A DNA stretch of 64,000 nucleotides from Pseudolactococcus reticulitermitis (GTDB lineage: Bacteria > Bacillota > Bacilli > Lactobacillales > Streptococcaceae). The position numbers and the translations under genes are program-made. A model generated the notes under the pieces. That model saw nothing but the letters and a program-made list of their open reading frames with translations, searched no databases and was not told where the DNA came from. Shown here one piece after another: positions 14,141 to 23,341 of the stretch. Numbering within the stretch: position 1 is the stretch's first letter; each line of letters starts with the position of its first letter. The stretch covers positions 558,001-622,000 of the forward strand of contig NZ_BEDT01000001.1 in assembly GCF_002260845.1 (NCBI RefSeq). The letters are read 5' to 3'.

Positions 14141-14498
14141 GGTGACCGCCTTTCTTTAGGGGAAGATTTTCGTCGACAACGATTGCATCAGAAACCACGT
14201 TAGAAATGGCTTTAGCCAACTCCGAAAGCCTCGTCTGCACATCATTTTCCGCTAATTTCAGCTGGTAAATGGTGTCAGTCATTAAGATTTCCTGCTGCAA
14301 AGCACGAATTTCGGGTCGATAGGTGATGTAGGCTCTGTTTTCTTCTAAGGTCTGTAATTTTTGCTGTAGGTCAGCGTCGGATTCAAAGGCCAGTTTTCGT
14401 GCCTTAAAATCAGCTACCACATCCAACTTCATGAACGTAGCTGCCACCCTATCTGCCAAGTCATCTAATTCTATTATTTTTTCATCAATTATCAACAT
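14121..14498 (-). CDS. ylbF: YlbF/RicF-family protein
   Basis: 125 aa, helical YlbF/YmcA fold (about 15-110) with a C-terminal Gly/His tail (KKGGHHGRHHH) that may bind metal. In Bacillus YlbF (RicF) joins YmcA and YaaT (RicT) in the Ric complex that controls RNase Y-dependent mRNA processing; ricT is present at 19432-20202, so part of that system is encoded in this window. A TATAAT box ends only 7 nt before the ATG and no SD is present, suggesting a leaderless mRNA. A clpP terminator separates it from clpP upstream. Confidence 0.8.
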   Translation of the reverse strand: MLIIDEKIIELDDLADRVAATFMKLDVVADFKARKLAFESDADLQQKLQTLEENRAYITYRPEIRALQQEILMTDTIYQLKLAENDVQTRLSELAKAISNVVSDAIVVDENLPLKKGGHHGRHHH

Positions 14499-14505
14499 TA
14501 GGTCT

Positions 14506-14511
14506 ATTATA
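14506..14511 (-). promoter_or_regulatory. -10 box of ylbF, 7 nt from its ATG
   Basis: TATAAT on the minus strand; the expected transcription start coincides with the ATG at 14498. A weak TTGGTC lies 18 nt upstream as -35. Supports leaderless translation. Confidence 0.5.
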
Positions 14512-14542
14512 TCAAAAATTAAAGCTTCTGACCAACCCTCAA

Positions 14543-14577
14543 AAAAAGCCTAAGCGATTAAGCTCAGGCTTCTGTCA
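14543..14577 (-). terminator. Terminator of clpP
   Basis: AAGCCTGAGC...GCTTAGGCTT stem with T7 on the minus strand, directly after the clpP stop. Confidence 0.85.
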
Positions 14578-14584
14578 GAGTTGC

Positions 14585-15181
14585 TTATTTCAAGTCATTA
14601 CGGTTCATGATTTCATCAATGAAGCCATATTCTAAGGTTTCTTCTGCTGACATCCAACGGTCACGTTCGGCATCTTTATGGACTTTATTGACCGTTTGAC
14701 CAGAGTTATCTGCCAAGATTTTTTCCAATGTTTTACGCGTTCTTGACAAGTGGTCTGCAACAATTTGCATATCTGTTTGTTGCGTACCACCACCAGTACC
14801 GCCCATTGGTTGGTGAATCAAATATTCAGCATTTGGCAGCATGAAACGTTTCCCTTTGGCTCCTGAAGACGCAATAATCGTGCCCATAGATGCCGCAACA
14901 CCCATGACAATGGTCTGAACATCCGATTTGATGAAATTCATGGTATCGACAATGGCAAGACCAGCAGAAACTGAGCCACCTGGTGAATTGATATAGAGAT
15001 AAATATCTTTTGTTGAATCTTGGGCATCTAAGAATAAAAGTTGGGCAATGACGGCATTGGCCATATTATCTTCAACTTCACCTGTCAGCATAATGATTCT
15101 GTCTTTCAAAAGACGTGAGTAAATATCATACGCGCGTTCACCGCGGCTTGATTGTTCAATGACTGTAGGAATGAGTGCCAT
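14585..15181 (-). CDS. clpP: ATP-dependent Clp protease proteolytic subunit
   Basis: Serine peptidase that forms the tetradecameric chamber served by ClpC, ClpE or ClpX. 198 aa, normal length. Catalytic triad visible: Ser in [14 protein letters not shown] (about 97), His in YLIHQPMGG (about 122), Asp in the helix preceding [12 protein letters not shown] (MSAEE..). Monocistronic with SD AGGAG and its own terminator. The promoter is overlapped by a perfect CtsR operator, so it is induced on heat or protein damage. The partner ClpC is encoded at 45223-47670. Confidence 0.97.
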   Translation of the reverse strand: MALIPTVIEQSSRGERAYDIYSRLLKDRIIMLTGEVEDNMANAVIAQLLFLDAQDSTKDIYLYINSPGGSVSAGLAIVDTMNFIKSDVQTIVMGVAASMGTIIASSGAKGKRFMLPNAEYLIHQPMGGTGGGTQQTDMQIVADHLSRTRKTLEKILADNSGQTVNKVHKDAERDRWMSAEETLEYGFIDEIMNRNDLK

Positions 15182-15216
15182 GTGAGTAACTCCTTTATTT
15201 TCTTTTTGTAACTCCT

Positions 15217-15246
15217 ATTATAGCGCATTGGTCAAAAATGGTCAAA
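15217..15246 (-). promoter_or_regulatory. clpP promoter overlapped by a CtsR operator
   Basis: -35 TTGACC (15240-15245) and -10 TATAAT (15217-15222) on the minus strand are 17 nt apart. GGTCAAA-AAT-GGTCAAA (15230-15246, read on the plus strand) is a perfect CtsR tandem heptad and covers the -35 and part of the spacer, explaining repression by CtsR. Confidence 0.9.
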
Positions 15247-15324
15247 GATTTAGACCACAAAACTTTATCTGCGCTTTACTGCTTCTAATTATAGCAAAAG
15301 TCAGACTATTTTTCTGAAACAAAG

Positions 15325-16323
15325 TCAGTCATCCCCCTCAAATGCCTGCTCCCGCAATTTTGCCAACCGATTCTCCCGCTTTTTAGTCAAATCACGGACA
15401 GCGCCACGTGGGATGATGTCTTCATAAGTGACCTGACTTTGCGCTGTCTGACCATCAAATTGTTTCAAATACTCCATGACTTCACGCACAATCGCAGTTG
15501 GTGTCGAGGCACCTGCAGTCACGGCGACTGTCGCCTCCTCTGACAACTCAGTCAACCATTCTGGTTTGATTTCGGAAACATCTGCCACCCGATGAGCTGG
15601 TACACCCGCCTGATTGCGGGACACTTCTGCTAAACGGTTGGTGTTATTTGAGCGCGGATCGCCAACGACGATTGTCAAATCACAGCCAACTGCTTGCTCA
15701 GCGACAGCTTCTTGGCGCTCAGACGTGGCTTGACAAATATCGCTATGCTCGACGACTTGCGGAAATTTCTCATGCACCGCTGCCATAATATCTGACACAT
15801 CCCACATGCTCATGGTCGTCTGATTGGTCATGAAAATTTTGCCAGTCAGCTCAAGCGCCTCTAAATCTTGTAAGTTAGACAAGAGATGGATACGGTCTGG
15901 GTCAATGCCCAGCACGCCTTCTGGTTCTGGGTGGCCTTTCTTGCCGATATAGATGATTTCATAGCCATCTGCCAAACGTTCCCTGACGATTTCATGCGTA
16001 ATCAAAACATCCGGACAACTGGCATCAACTACCGTTAAGCCTTTTTCAGCGGCTCGCTGTCTCACGGCGTCTGAAATACCATGCGCTGTAAAAATCACTG
16101 TCCCATGGTCAATAGTTTCTAAAATCGCTAGGCGATTTTCGCCGTCTATCGTCTGCACCCCAATTTTTTCAAAACTTTCCGTGACATGGTGGTTATGCAC
16201 AATCATCCCTAGAATATAAATAGGGCGCGGTAAATCTGGACTCTTGGCGACATTCTTGGCGATAACCATAGCGTCAATAACACCATAACAATAGCCCATC
16301 GGCGTGATATGTTTGATCTTCAT
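15325..16323 (-). CDS. ispH: 4-hydroxy-3-methylbut-2-enyl diphosphate reductase
   Basis: Last enzyme of the MEP isoprenoid pathway; reduces HMBPP to IPP/DMAPP with a 4Fe-4S cluster. 332 aa. Three cluster cysteines are present: Cys12 (PMGYCYGV), one in [13 protein letters not shown] and one in [15 protein letters not shown]; the HNHHVTE and FTAHGIS histidine motifs and the catalytic Glu in MTNQTTMS region also fit. The C-terminal ~45 residues (after VREVMEYL) are a charged extension. Monocistronic, divergent from cysK. Streptococcaceae normally use the mevalonate route, so a full-length ispH is noteworthy. Confidence 0.93.
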   Translation of the reverse strand: MKIKHITPMGYCYGVIDAMVIAKNVAKSPDLPRPIYILGMIVHNHHVTESFEKIGVQTIDGENRLAILETIDHGTVIFTAHGISDAVRQRAAEKGLTVVDASCPDVLITHEIVRERLADGYEIIYIGKKGHPEPEGVLGIDPDRIHLLSNLQDLEALELTGKIFMTNQTTMSMWDVSDIMAAVHEKFPQVVEHSDICQATSERQEAVAEQAVGCDLTIVVGDPRSNNTNRLAEVSRNQAGVPAHRVADVSEIKPEWLTELSEEATVAVTAGASTPTAIVREVMEYLKQFDGQTAQSQVTYEDIIPRGAVRDLTKKRENRLAKLREQAFEGDD

Positions 16324-16426
16324 AAATTTTTTTTATACCCGTTTTCGTTTTTTGATAAGCCGAAAATTTTTTTAAGCTGTATAATAGTATTATAAACTAT
16401 TTACTAACATTTTGGAGGACACGGAT

Positions 16427-17353
16427 ATGTCAAAAATTTACGACAATATTACAGATTTGATTGGCGGGACACCCATCGTCAAATTGCGTCATGTTGACGA
16501 AGACTCGGCTGATGTTTACGTCAAGCTAGAAGCCTTTAACCCTGGTGGCTCTGTCAAGGACCGTATTGCCCTGAACATGATTCGTGCCGCCGAAGCTGAC
16601 GGCTCGCTCAAACCCGGCGGTACTATTGTTGAACCGACTTCTGGGAATACTGGGATTGGGCTGGCATTCGTTGGTGCGGCACTTGGCTATAAAGTCATCA
16701 TCGTCCTCCCTGAAACCTTCTCTATCGAACGTCGTCGCCTCATTCAGGCTTACGGCGCAGAGCTCGTCTTGACCCCCGCTGCTGGCGGCATGGGTGCTGC
16801 CATTGCTAAAGCCAAAGAACTAGCTGAAGACAATGGCTACTTTTTACCGCTGCAATTTGAAAATCCAGCCAATCCACGCATTCATGAAGAAACAACGGGG
16901 CCTGAAATTATCGCCGCCTTTGGCGAACATGGTTTAGATGCCTTTGTGGCAGGTGCTGGCACTGGCGGCACGGTGTCTGGTGTATCACATGTCCTCAAAA
17001 AAGCTAATCCGACTATCGGAATCTATGTTGTAGAAGCTGATGAATCCGCGGTTTTCTCTGGTGAAAAACCTGGTCCACATAAAATCCAAGGCATCTCACC
17101 GGGCTTTATTCCCGGTACACTTGATACGAAATCTTATGATGAGATTATCCGCGTGACCTCTGATGATGCCATCGCAACGGGTCGTGCCATCGGTGGTCAA
17201 GAAGGGTTCCTCCTTGGTATTTCTGGTGGAGCTGCTGTTTACGCAGCCAAACAAGTCGCCAAAAAACTCGGTAAAGGTAAAAAAGTCCTCGCTGTCGCAC
17301 CTGATAACGGCGAACGTTATCTGTCTACTTTCCTTTATGATTTTGGGGAATAA
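16427..17353 (+). CDS. cysK: Cysteine synthase (O-acetylserine sulfhydrylase)
   Basis: PLP enzyme forming cysteine from O-acetylserine and sulfide. 308 aa from ATG 16427, chosen because GGAGG lies 9 nt upstream and [16 protein letters not shown] is the usual start. PLP lysine in [13 protein letters not shown] (about 43), substrate loop PTSGNTGIG (about 68-76), phosphate loop GTGGTVSG (about 174-181) and the C-terminal ISGGAA. A TATAAT box lies at 16380-16385. Ends in a strong terminator. Single gene. Confidence 0.96.
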   Translation: MSKIYDNITDLIGGTPIVKLRHVDEDSADVYVKLEAFNPGGSVKDRIALNMIRAAEADGSLKPGGTIVEPTSGNTGIGLAFVGAALGYKVIIVLPETFSIERRRLIQAYGAELVLTPAAGGMGAAIAKAKELAEDNGYFLPLQFENPANPRIHEETTGPEIIAAFGEHGLDAFVAGAGTGGTVSGVSHVLKKANPTIGIYVVEADESAVFSGEKPGPHKIQGISPGFIPGTLDTKSYDEIIRVTSDDAIATGRAIGGQEGFLLGISGGAAVYAAKQVAKKLGKGKKVLAVAPDNGERYLSTFLYDFGE

Positions 17354-17374
17354 ACTCTGCAATCTTTCCTAATC

Positions 17375-17402
17375 AAAAAACGCCTTATTTGGCGTTTTTT
17401 TG
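17375..17402 (+). terminator. Terminator of cysK
   Basis: AAAAAACGCC-TTATTT-GGCGTTTTTT, 22 nt after the cysK stop, with T-run on the plus strand. Confidence 0.9.
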
Positions 17403-17444
17403 TTTGTCTACACGATTTAAAACTGACCGTAAGCACGTATCAAA

Positions 17445-17472
17445 AAAAGAATATCAACTGTGATATTCTTTT
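17445..17472. terminator. Terminator of sodA
   Basis: AAAAGAATATCA-ACTG-TGATATTCTTTT stem followed by T-run on the minus strand, just after the sodA stop; convergent with the cysK terminator. Confidence 0.8.
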
Positions 17473-17489
17473 AGACTACTTTGATTGAT

Positions 17490-18101
17490 TTATTTAGCTG
17501 TTGCGTAAAGTTCGTTGACTTTATCCCAGTTGACAAGTTCAAAGAATGCTGCGATGTAGTCAGGACGAACATTATGGTATTTAAGATAGTAAGCATGTTC
17601 CCAAACATCCAAACCAAGGACAGGTGTTTCACCATCTGTAATCGGATTGTCTTGATTGGCTGTTGATGTGACTTTAAGCTCACCATTGGCATCCACTACC
17701 AACCATGCCCAACCGCTACCGAAACGACCAGTTGCGGCTGTTTTGAAGACTTCTTTGAAAGCATCAAAGTCACCAAATTTAGCAGCGATGGCGTCACCGA
17801 TTGCACCAGTTGGCACACCACCAGCATTTGGTGCCAAGATTTCCCAGAAGAAACTATGGTTGACATGACCACCACCATTGTTTTGAACAGCAGTACGGAT
17901 GTCATCAGGAACTGAAGCCAAATTTTTAACGAGTTCAAGCGCTGATTTGTCAGCCAATTCAGGATGTTTGTCAAGCGCTGCGTTCAAGTTTGCGACATAA
18001 GTTGCATGGTGTTTATCATGGTGCAATTTCATCGTTGCTTCATCGAAAAATGGTTCGAGTGCATCATATGCGTAAGGTAGTTCTGGAAGTGTGTGTGCCA
18101 T
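17490..18101 (-). CDS. sodA: Superoxide dismutase (Mn/Fe family)
   Basis: Dismutates superoxide in the cytoplasm. 203 aa, normal length. Metal ligands visible: His in [15 protein letters not shown] (about 27), His in NHSFFWEIL (about 81), Asp and His in the C-terminal [21 protein letters not shown] (about 165 and 169). The residues [23 protein letters not shown] fit Mn-type enzymes of lactic acid bacteria. Single gene with SD AGAGGTACC-like upstream and its own terminator. Confidence 0.96.
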   Translation of the reverse strand: MAHTLPELPYAYDALEPFFDEATMKLHHDKHHATYVANLNAALDKHPELADKSALELVKNLASVPDDIRTAVQNNGGGHVNHSFFWEILAPNAGGVPTGAIGDAIAAKFGDFDAFKEVFKTAATGRFGSGWAWLVVDANGELKVTSTANQDNPITDGETPVLGLDVWEHAYYLKYHNVRPDYIAAFFELVNWDKVNELYATAK

Positions 18102-18230
18102 GTTGGTACCTCTTTCTTTGATTTGATGAGATTTGTTATACCCTTATTCTACTCTAAAAAATAGGAGATAGCTAATTTTTTGATTGCTATTTTTAGTTAA
18201 AATAACTATCCATTCATTTAGAATTTTTGC

Positions 18231-19097
18231 TTATGAGAGTTGATGATAACTTTGATAAAGCTCCTGCCGCACCAAGCCACGTGTTTTAGCGACTTTTTTG
18301 ATGGCAGCGTTAGGTTTCTCTCCCGCTTGAATCAAGGCTTCAACAGCTTCTAAATCGGTCAATTCTGTTGCGTCGTCCAGTGCAACATCATCAGACCCAC
18401 TGACAATAATCAAACACTCCCCCTTAATCGGATGTGTCTCAAGCGATGCCAAGACTTCAGAAATCCGACCACGGCGATATTCTTCGAAAAGTTTGGTCAA
18501 CTCCCGCACAAAAGCCACCTCACGATCACCGTAAACAGTCAATAGATTGGTCAGGGTCGCAGCCACCCGATGCGGAGACTCATAAAAAATCTGACTTTCA
18601 GGATAAGCCAACTTTTCAGTCAAAAAAGCGACTTGTTCTGACTTCTTCCGAGGTAAAAAACCGTAAAAAACATGCGGTTGTGGCGCAATGCCAGAGGCAA
18701 TCAAGGCCGTAATCCCAGCGCTTGCACCGGGTAAGGCGACAACATCAATATCCTCAGCAATACAGGCCAGCACCAAATCATGTCCCGGGTCAGAAATCGA
18801 CGGCAACCCTGCATCTGAAACCTGAGCAAGGGATTTACCCGATGCTAAAAATTGCACCATTTTTGACAGTTTCAGCCCACTATTATGTTCGTGAAAACTT
18901 TCTTGTGGTGTGTCAATCTCAAAATGATTGAGTAGTTTTTGCGTATTGCGCGTGTCTTCCGAGGCAATCAAATCAACCGTTTGTAAGATGTTGACCGCTC
19001 GAAAGGTCATGTCATCCAAATTCCCGATCGGTGTCGGCACTAAATACAGCGTGCCTGCTGACTTTTCGCCCTTAAAACTCTGCTGAAAATTCATCAT
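18231..19097 (-). CDS. rsmI: 16S rRNA (cytidine1402-2'-O)-methyltransferase
   Basis: SAM-dependent methyltransferase acting on 16S C1402. 288 aa from the ATG at 19097, which overlaps the yabA stop (ATGA); an alternative ATG follows at once. Landmarks: GTLYLVPTPIGNLDDMTFRAV, ASEDTRNTQKLLNHF, VSDAGLPSISDPG and LPGASAGITALIASGI, all signatures of the RsmI/TP-methylase family. Last gene of tmk-holB-ricT-yabA-rsmI. The open frame extends to 19127, but the coupled start is more natural. Confidence 0.94.
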   Translation of the reverse strand: MMNFQQSFKGEKSAGTLYLVPTPIGNLDDMTFRAVNILQTVDLIASEDTRNTQKLLNHFEIDTPQESFHEHNSGLKLSKMVQFLASGKSLAQVSDAGLPSISDPGHDLVLACIAEDIDVVALPGASAGITALIASGIAPQPHVFYGFLPRKKSEQVAFLTEKLAYPESQIFYESPHRVAATLTNLLTVYGDREVAFVRELTKLFEEYRRGRISEVLASLETHPIKGECLIIVSGSDDVALDDATELTDLEAVEALIQAGEKPNAAIKKVAKTRGLVRQELYQSYHQLS

Positions 19098-19432
19098 CGA
19101 TACAAAATCTCCGCACAATACAGACACGTCTCACCCGGCTCCAAACGCTGACCATAAAAATCCCGACACACATGAAAGCCGTCTTCGTAAATTTCCTGCA
19201 AATTTGACATAGGCACTTTCTTCGTCGATTTTTCGTTCTTATTTTCTGAACTATGTGGCTCTGAAAACTCCGCCAAACGATCGCGCAAGCGCGCATTTTC
19301 CAAGCGTAGGCTTGTATTCTCTGTTAATAATTTTTGGTAGTTACTTTTAATATCACTGACTTGCGTGAGTGTCGCCACCAAACCTTCTTCAAGCTCTGAT
19401 AAATGCTCAAAGAAAGACATTTTATCTGGCAT
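19094..19432 (-). CDS. yabA: DNA replication initiation control protein YabA
   Basis: 112 aa. Regulates DnaA by bridging DnaA and the DnaN clamp. The N-terminal leucine-rich coiled coil (about 6-55, HLSELEEGLVATLTQVSDI) drives oligomerisation; the C-terminal zinc motif is seen as C-H-V-C...C-L-Y-C-type residues (FHVCRDFYG...ETCLYCAEIL). Its ATG overlaps the ricT stop by 1 nt and its stop overlaps rsmI. Conserved position in Firmicutes. Confidence 0.93.
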   Translation of the reverse strand: MPDKMSFFEHLSELEEGLVATLTQVSDIKSNYQKLLTENTSLRLENARLRDRLAEFSEPHSSENKNEKSTKKVPMSNLQEIYEDGFHVCRDFYGQRLEPGETCLYCAEILYR

Positions 19433-20202
19433 TAGACCACCTCGATTTCTGAAATATCATAATCCTGAACATGATTATCCAGTCTCACTTTGACCGTATT
19501 GGATAAGATATTCATGCCAATCACCCGAGCCTGACCATCAACCGTTTTGATGGTATCCCCAAAGTCTGGGAAATTTTGGCGCGCCTGACGATAAAAATCA
19601 TCTTCATAAGTCAGGCAACACATCAAACGACCACACAGACCATTCAACTTGCTCTGGTTGAGCGATAAAGCCTGATTTTTAGCCATCTTAATGCTGACAT
19701 TAGGAAATTCGCCCATAAATTCTGAACAGCAAAGCGGGCGCCCACAAGGGCCAATGCCACCAAAAGTTTTGGCCACATCACGTGAGCCAATTTGCCGTAA
19801 TTCAATCCGTGTCTTGAAGCTGCTGGCTAAATCTTTTAAGAGCGCTCTGAAATCCACACGATGTTCTGCTGTAAAGCTAATATACAGGCGTTTGTAATCA
19901 AGCGTGTATTTCACTTCAATCACTTTCATGTCAAGGCCATGTTCCTGCACCAAACGTTTGACCGTTTCTTTAGCAGCATCAGAATCTTTGGCAACTTTAT
20001 CTGCCATTTCAAAATCTAGGACATTGGCTTGAGAGATGATATAGCCAGCACTTGCGAGGTCTGACGAGACTTCACGGACAACGTGCCCCATCATTTTATA
20101 TTTTTCAGTTTTAATCACCACAATGTCAGCAATCGCATAATGGCTATTGCTTGACACAAAAAGATTATCTTCTCCATGGGTAAATTTGATTTCGTAATTC
20201 AT
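19432..20202 (-). CDS. ricT: RicT (YaaT), PSP1-domain protein
   Basis: 256 aa. In Bacillus, part of the RicA-RicF-RicT complex that carries Fe-S clusters and directs RNase Y maturation of mRNAs. The PSP1 domain (about 60-145) is followed by conserved cysteine groups GPCGRPLCC and NGLCGRLMCC (about 151-159 and 187-196), the likely cluster ligands. Some streptococcal annotations call this family a signal-peptidase-II-like or competence-related protein, but PSP1 identity is clear. Partner RicF-like ylbF is at 14121-14498; no ymcA (ricA) is in the window. Confidence 0.92.
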   Translation of the reverse strand: MNYEIKFTHGEDNLFVSSNSHYAIADIVVIKTEKYKMMGHVVREVSSDLASAGYIISQANVLDFEMADKVAKDSDAAKETVKRLVQEHGLDMKVIEVKYTLDYKRLYISFTAEHRVDFRALLKDLASSFKTRIELRQIGSRDVAKTFGGIGPCGRPLCCSEFMGEFPNVSIKMAKNQALSLNQSKLNGLCGRLMCCLTYEDDFYRQARQNFPDFGDTIKTVDGQARVIGMNILSNTVKVRLDNHVQDYDISEIEVV

Positions 20203-20257
20203 AGTTTTCTTTCTGAATGCCTTATGGCATGGCTCAATATTAAGATAGATAGCAGAA

Positions 20258-21127
20258 CTAGCCTAAAATAATTTTTTCTAGACTGGCTTGAAAATTGACA
20301 TTGGCACGCCAGTATTTTTGTGCCGTAAACACATTTTGCGCCCATTGAGGTTGCCGATTTTTGACAAATAAGATGGCAAGGATATTAAACGCCAAACCCT
20401 GCATTTTTTTGTCTTTAAATAAAGGGGCTAACTGTATAATTTGTAGCATTGCCTCATCGATATTGACATTGCTGGCGAGTGCCTTGGTAAATTTCTCTAA
20501 CTGCCTAATACTCTCCAAAAATGCCTTATCTCCCGCTAATTCCTCAGCGTCAGTCAAAGAGGTTACAATCTCTGAGATGATGGTTGCATCTGTCTTGAGC
20601 GTACCCGTTTGCTCTAAAAATTGCTGAATAAATTCAGACTGATTTGGAAAGGTGATGACTTGCGCCCGAGATTTAATGGTCTCTAGCACCATATTTTCGG
20701 ATGCTGTGAGTAAAAAGATATAAATTTCAGACTCAGGCTCCTCTATAGACTTGAGCAAAGCATTGGCGGCATTGACATGGAGCTTTTCAGCCCCGTCAAT
20801 CACCACGACTTGCCGATTTGTCTCGAAACCAGACTGTGAAAAAGTCAGCAACAAATCCCTAATCTGCTGTGTCTTAATCGTCTGACCATCAGGCTTAACG
20901 ATATGCAAATCCGTAAAATCATTAGCCGCAACCAAGCGACATTCCCGACATTGACCACAAGGCAAACCGTCTTTTTGCTCCAGACAAAAGCGCGACTGGG
21001 CTAACCAAATCGCCATCTCCATCGCACCAAAGCCACCTGAAAATAAGAAAGCATGATGTAATTTGTCATGCTTTAGAACTTGAGAAAATCGAGCAAAAAG
21101 TTCAGGTTGTAAGTCAGAAATCGCCAT
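20258..21127 (-). CDS. holB: DNA polymerase III delta' subunit
   Basis: Clamp-loader subunit. 289 aa, within family range. AAA+-like N-terminal domain with a degenerate P-loop ([11 protein letters not shown], lacking the GKT), zinc module [19 protein letters not shown], and the SRC-equivalent motif [12 protein letters not shown]. The lack of a functional Walker A is normal for delta'. Overlaps tmk by 14 nt. Second gene of the tmk cluster. Confidence 0.93.
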   Translation of the reverse strand: MAISDLQPELFARFSQVLKHDKLHHAFLFSGGFGAMEMAIWLAQSRFCLEQKDGLPCGQCRECRLVAANDFTDLHIVKPDGQTIKTQQIRDLLLTFSQSGFETNRQVVVIDGAEKLHVNAANALLKSIEEPESEIYIFLLTASENMVLETIKSRAQVITFPNQSEFIQQFLEQTGTLKTDATIISEIVTSLTDAEELAGDKAFLESIRQLEKFTKALASNVNIDEAMLQIIQLAPLFKDKKMQGLAFNILAILFVKNRQPQWAQNVFTAQKYWRANVNFQASLEKIILG

Positions 21128-21761
21128 TAAAAATCTCCGGAAAGCGTGTCTGTAATGTCGCCAAAGTCGCTGCTACGACTTGATCAATTGCTTGCGACGC
21201 ATCAATCGTCACAATCCGCTCAGGATTAGCTTTGGCAATGGCTTGATAGCCAGCACGCACTTTTTGGTGCATGTCTTGTGTTTCTAAATCAAGCCGATTG
21301 ACTTCACGGTCACCTGTCATCACTCGCGACAAGCCAACCGCAGTATCAACATCAAAATACAGGGTCAAGTCTGGTAAGAGACCATCCGTCGCAAAGTGAT
21401 TAATTGCTTCAACATCAGCCACTTTAATCCCACGCGCATAGCCCTGATAAGCAACAGATGAGTCGATAAAGCGGTCAATCATCACGATTTTGCCTGCTGC
21501 TAAAGCAGGACGGACTTTTTCGTTCAAATGTTGTCTGCGAGCTGCCGCAAATAAGAGCAGTTCTGTCTTGCCATCAATCGCTGTATTTTCAGGTGCGAGA
21601 ATAATCTCACGGATACTCTCCGCAATCCGAATGCCACCTGGTTCACGCGTCGTTAAAATATCAGCGCCTGCTTGTGTTAATAGTGGTAAAATCTTATGTA
21701 ATATCGTTGTTTTGCCAGCACCCTCAGGCCCTTCCAACGTAATCAAAATTCCTTTAGTCAT
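21114..21761 (-). CDS. tmk: Thymidylate kinase
   Basis: Phosphorylates dTMP to dTDP. 215 aa. P-loop GPEGAGKTT (about 10-18), DR-x motif TREPGG (about 39-44), dTMP-binding [16 protein letters not shown] (about 95-110) and LID region DREVNRLD. First gene of tmk-holB-ricT-yabA-rsmI; starts about 14 nt after the CBS-protein stop, so it may be cotranscribed with that gene. Confidence 0.96.
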   Translation of the reverse strand: MTKGILITLEGPEGAGKTTILHKILPLLTQAGADILTTREPGGIRIAESIREIILAPENTAIDGKTELLLFAAARRQHLNEKVRPALAAGKIVMIDRFIDSSVAYQGYARGIKVADVEAINHFATDGLLPDLTLYFDVDTAVGLSRVMTGDREVNRLDLETQDMHQKVRAGYQAIAKANPERIVTIDASQAIDQVVAATLATLQTRFPEIFNGDF

Positions 21762-21774
21762 AGTTTAAATTATA

Positions 21775-22506
21775 TCATTTTTTTGCCAAAATTTGGGGCA
21801 AATCTGCGATATTGATGAGACCAATCACATCTGCTGGTCTGACTTTTTTGTAGTCCGTGACTTTGGTAATCAGCAAAACGACTGATTTCTGACCCAGTTT
21901 CATCTCGTCAAGCAGGATTTTTTCCGCCTCAAAAATCGAGGCTGACGCTGGTATAAACCTCACGATGGCTTGTGACTGCGCCAACATATCTGACACATTT
22001 GGTTTTTTAGAAACGGTTAAAGCATGCACAAGCGCATTGGCCGTGATGATTTGGCGCATGACAATTTTGCCATTTCGAATGACTGGAAACTGGGTATGAT
22101 GATGTCGCCTGATTAAGTCAATCACGGTTTCAAACTCGGCGTGTTCTGGGACAAAAATGACTTCTGACGCAAATAGCTGGCCGACTGTGATGGGCTGGGT
22201 CAGAACATCGTGGACGTGCTGAATCAGCGTGACAACTTCTGGCTGGATGACGAAATAATTGTCAGATAGCTTATGCTGCATCATATTGCGGAGATTATTA
22301 AACAGCTCAAAATCCATTGCGTACTCACGCGCACCGGGTATGCCCGTCATGATGGCATCTGTCAGTTGGGACATGGGCATATATTTGCCTGTTTTGTTAA
22401 ACTTTCTATTGGCAAAAGTCTCTATTTTTTTGTAAATTGAAATAAATTGTTCGTTCAAATTATTGGGTGTTGCATCTAATTGCTGCGCCATTTGTCTATC
22501 AGTCAT
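21775..22506 (-). CDS. CBS-domain pair protein (YkuL-like)
   Basis: 243 aa from ATG 22506; GAGAGGTG lies 9 nt upstream, which favours this over the upstream frame start at 22530. The N-terminal ~115 residues are helical and polar (DFELFNNLRNMMQHK); the C-terminal part holds two CBS motifs (VGQLFASEVIFVPEHAEFE and VRFIPASASIFEAEKILL) that normally bind adenine nucleotides. No catalytic domain. Probably a nucleotide- or c-di-AMP-responsive regulator; function not established. Divergent from walR. Confidence 0.75.
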   Translation of the reverse strand: MTDRQMAQQLDATPNNLNEQFISIYKKIETFANRKFNKTGKYMPMSQLTDAIMTGIPGAREYAMDFELFNNLRNMMQHKLSDNYFVIQPEVVTLIQHVHDVLTQPITVGQLFASEVIFVPEHAEFETVIDLIRRHHHTQFPVIRNGKIVMRQIITANALVHALTVSKKPNVSDMLAQSQAIVRFIPASASIFEAEKILLDEMKLGQKSVVLLITKVTDYKKVRPADVIGLINIADLPQILAKK

Positions 22507-22579
22507 ATCAAAAGCACCTCTCACTTCCATTTTAACATGGTTCGCATCAATTCGTCTAATCGCCTATAAACACTTTTGA

Positions 22580-22608
22580 TTGCTGAAATGCGTAAAAAGC
22601 GCTATAAT
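22580..22608 (+). promoter_or_regulatory. Promoter of walRKJ
   Basis: TTGCTG (22580-22585) and TATAAT (22603-22608) with 17 nt between, 25 nt upstream of the walR ATG (SD GGAG). Confidence 0.75.
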
Positions 22609-22633
22609 AAAGCTATTAATGGAGAAATGATAT

Positions 22634-23341
22634 ATGAAAAAAATTCTTGTTGTTGATGACGAAAAACCAATTTCTGATATCGTCAAATTCAATCTTACAA
22701 AAGAAGGCTACGAAGTCTTGACCGCTTTTGACGGCGAGGAAGCACTTGACGTTTTTGCGGCTGAACAGCCTGACCTGATTTTGCTGGACCTGATGTTACC
22801 ACAAAAAGACGGCCTTGAAGTGGCTCGCGAAATTCGCAAATCTTCAGAAGTACCGATTATCATGGTTTCTGCCAAGGACAGTGAATTTGATAAGGTGATC
22901 GGTCTGGAATTAGGTGCAGATGACTATGTCACTAAGCCTTTTTCAAACCGTGAACTTTTAGCCCGTGTCAAAGCTAATTTGCGCCGCTCTAATCTGGCGC
23001 CAGAGACCACAGCAACTGGCGCTGATAAAAAAGAAATCCGGATTGGTGACATTACCATTGCGCCCGAAAAATATGCGGCCTATAAAAATGATAAACATAT
23101 CGATTTGACGCATCGTGAGTTTGAGCTTTTGCACTATCTGGCACAACATGTCGGTGAGGTGATGACGCGTGAGCATTTGCTGGAAACGGTCTGGGGCTAT
23201 GATTATTTCGGCGATGTTCGGACGGTTGACGTGACCATTCGTCGCTTGCGCGAAAAGGTAGAAGATACGCCAAGTCGCCCTGAGTATGTTGCAACACGTC
23301 GTGGCGTCGGTTATTATTTGAGTAATCCGAATGAAAAATAA
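22634..23341 (+). CDS. walR: Essential response regulator WalR (VicR/YycF)
   Basis: OmpR-family activator of cell-wall hydrolase genes. 235 aa. Receiver domain 1-120 with acidic pocket Asp8/Asp9, phospho-acceptor Asp52 ([11 protein letters not shown]) and Lys in VTKPFSN; winged-helix DNA-binding domain about 135-232 with [13 protein letters not shown] and the recognition-helix region [13 protein letters not shown]. Overlaps walK by 11 nt. First gene of walR-walK-walJ; the streptococcal-type operon without yycH/yycI. Confidence 0.96.
   Translation: MKKILVVDDEKPISDIVKFNLTKEGYEVLTAFDGEEALDVFAAEQPDLILLDLMLPQKDGLEVAREIRKSSEVPIIMVSAKDSEFDKVIGLELGADDYVTKPFSNRELLARVKANLRRSNLAPETTATGADKKEIRIGDITIAPEKYAAYKNDKHIDLTHREFELLHYLAQHVGEVMTREHLLETVWGYDYFGDVRTVDVTIRRLREKVEDTPSRPEYVATRRGVGYYLSNPNEK

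Noticed and set aside
20258-21127. holB as a damaged gene because its Walker A lacks GKT
   Set aside because: Delta' subunits naturally lack a functional P-loop; zinc module and SRC-type region are intact.
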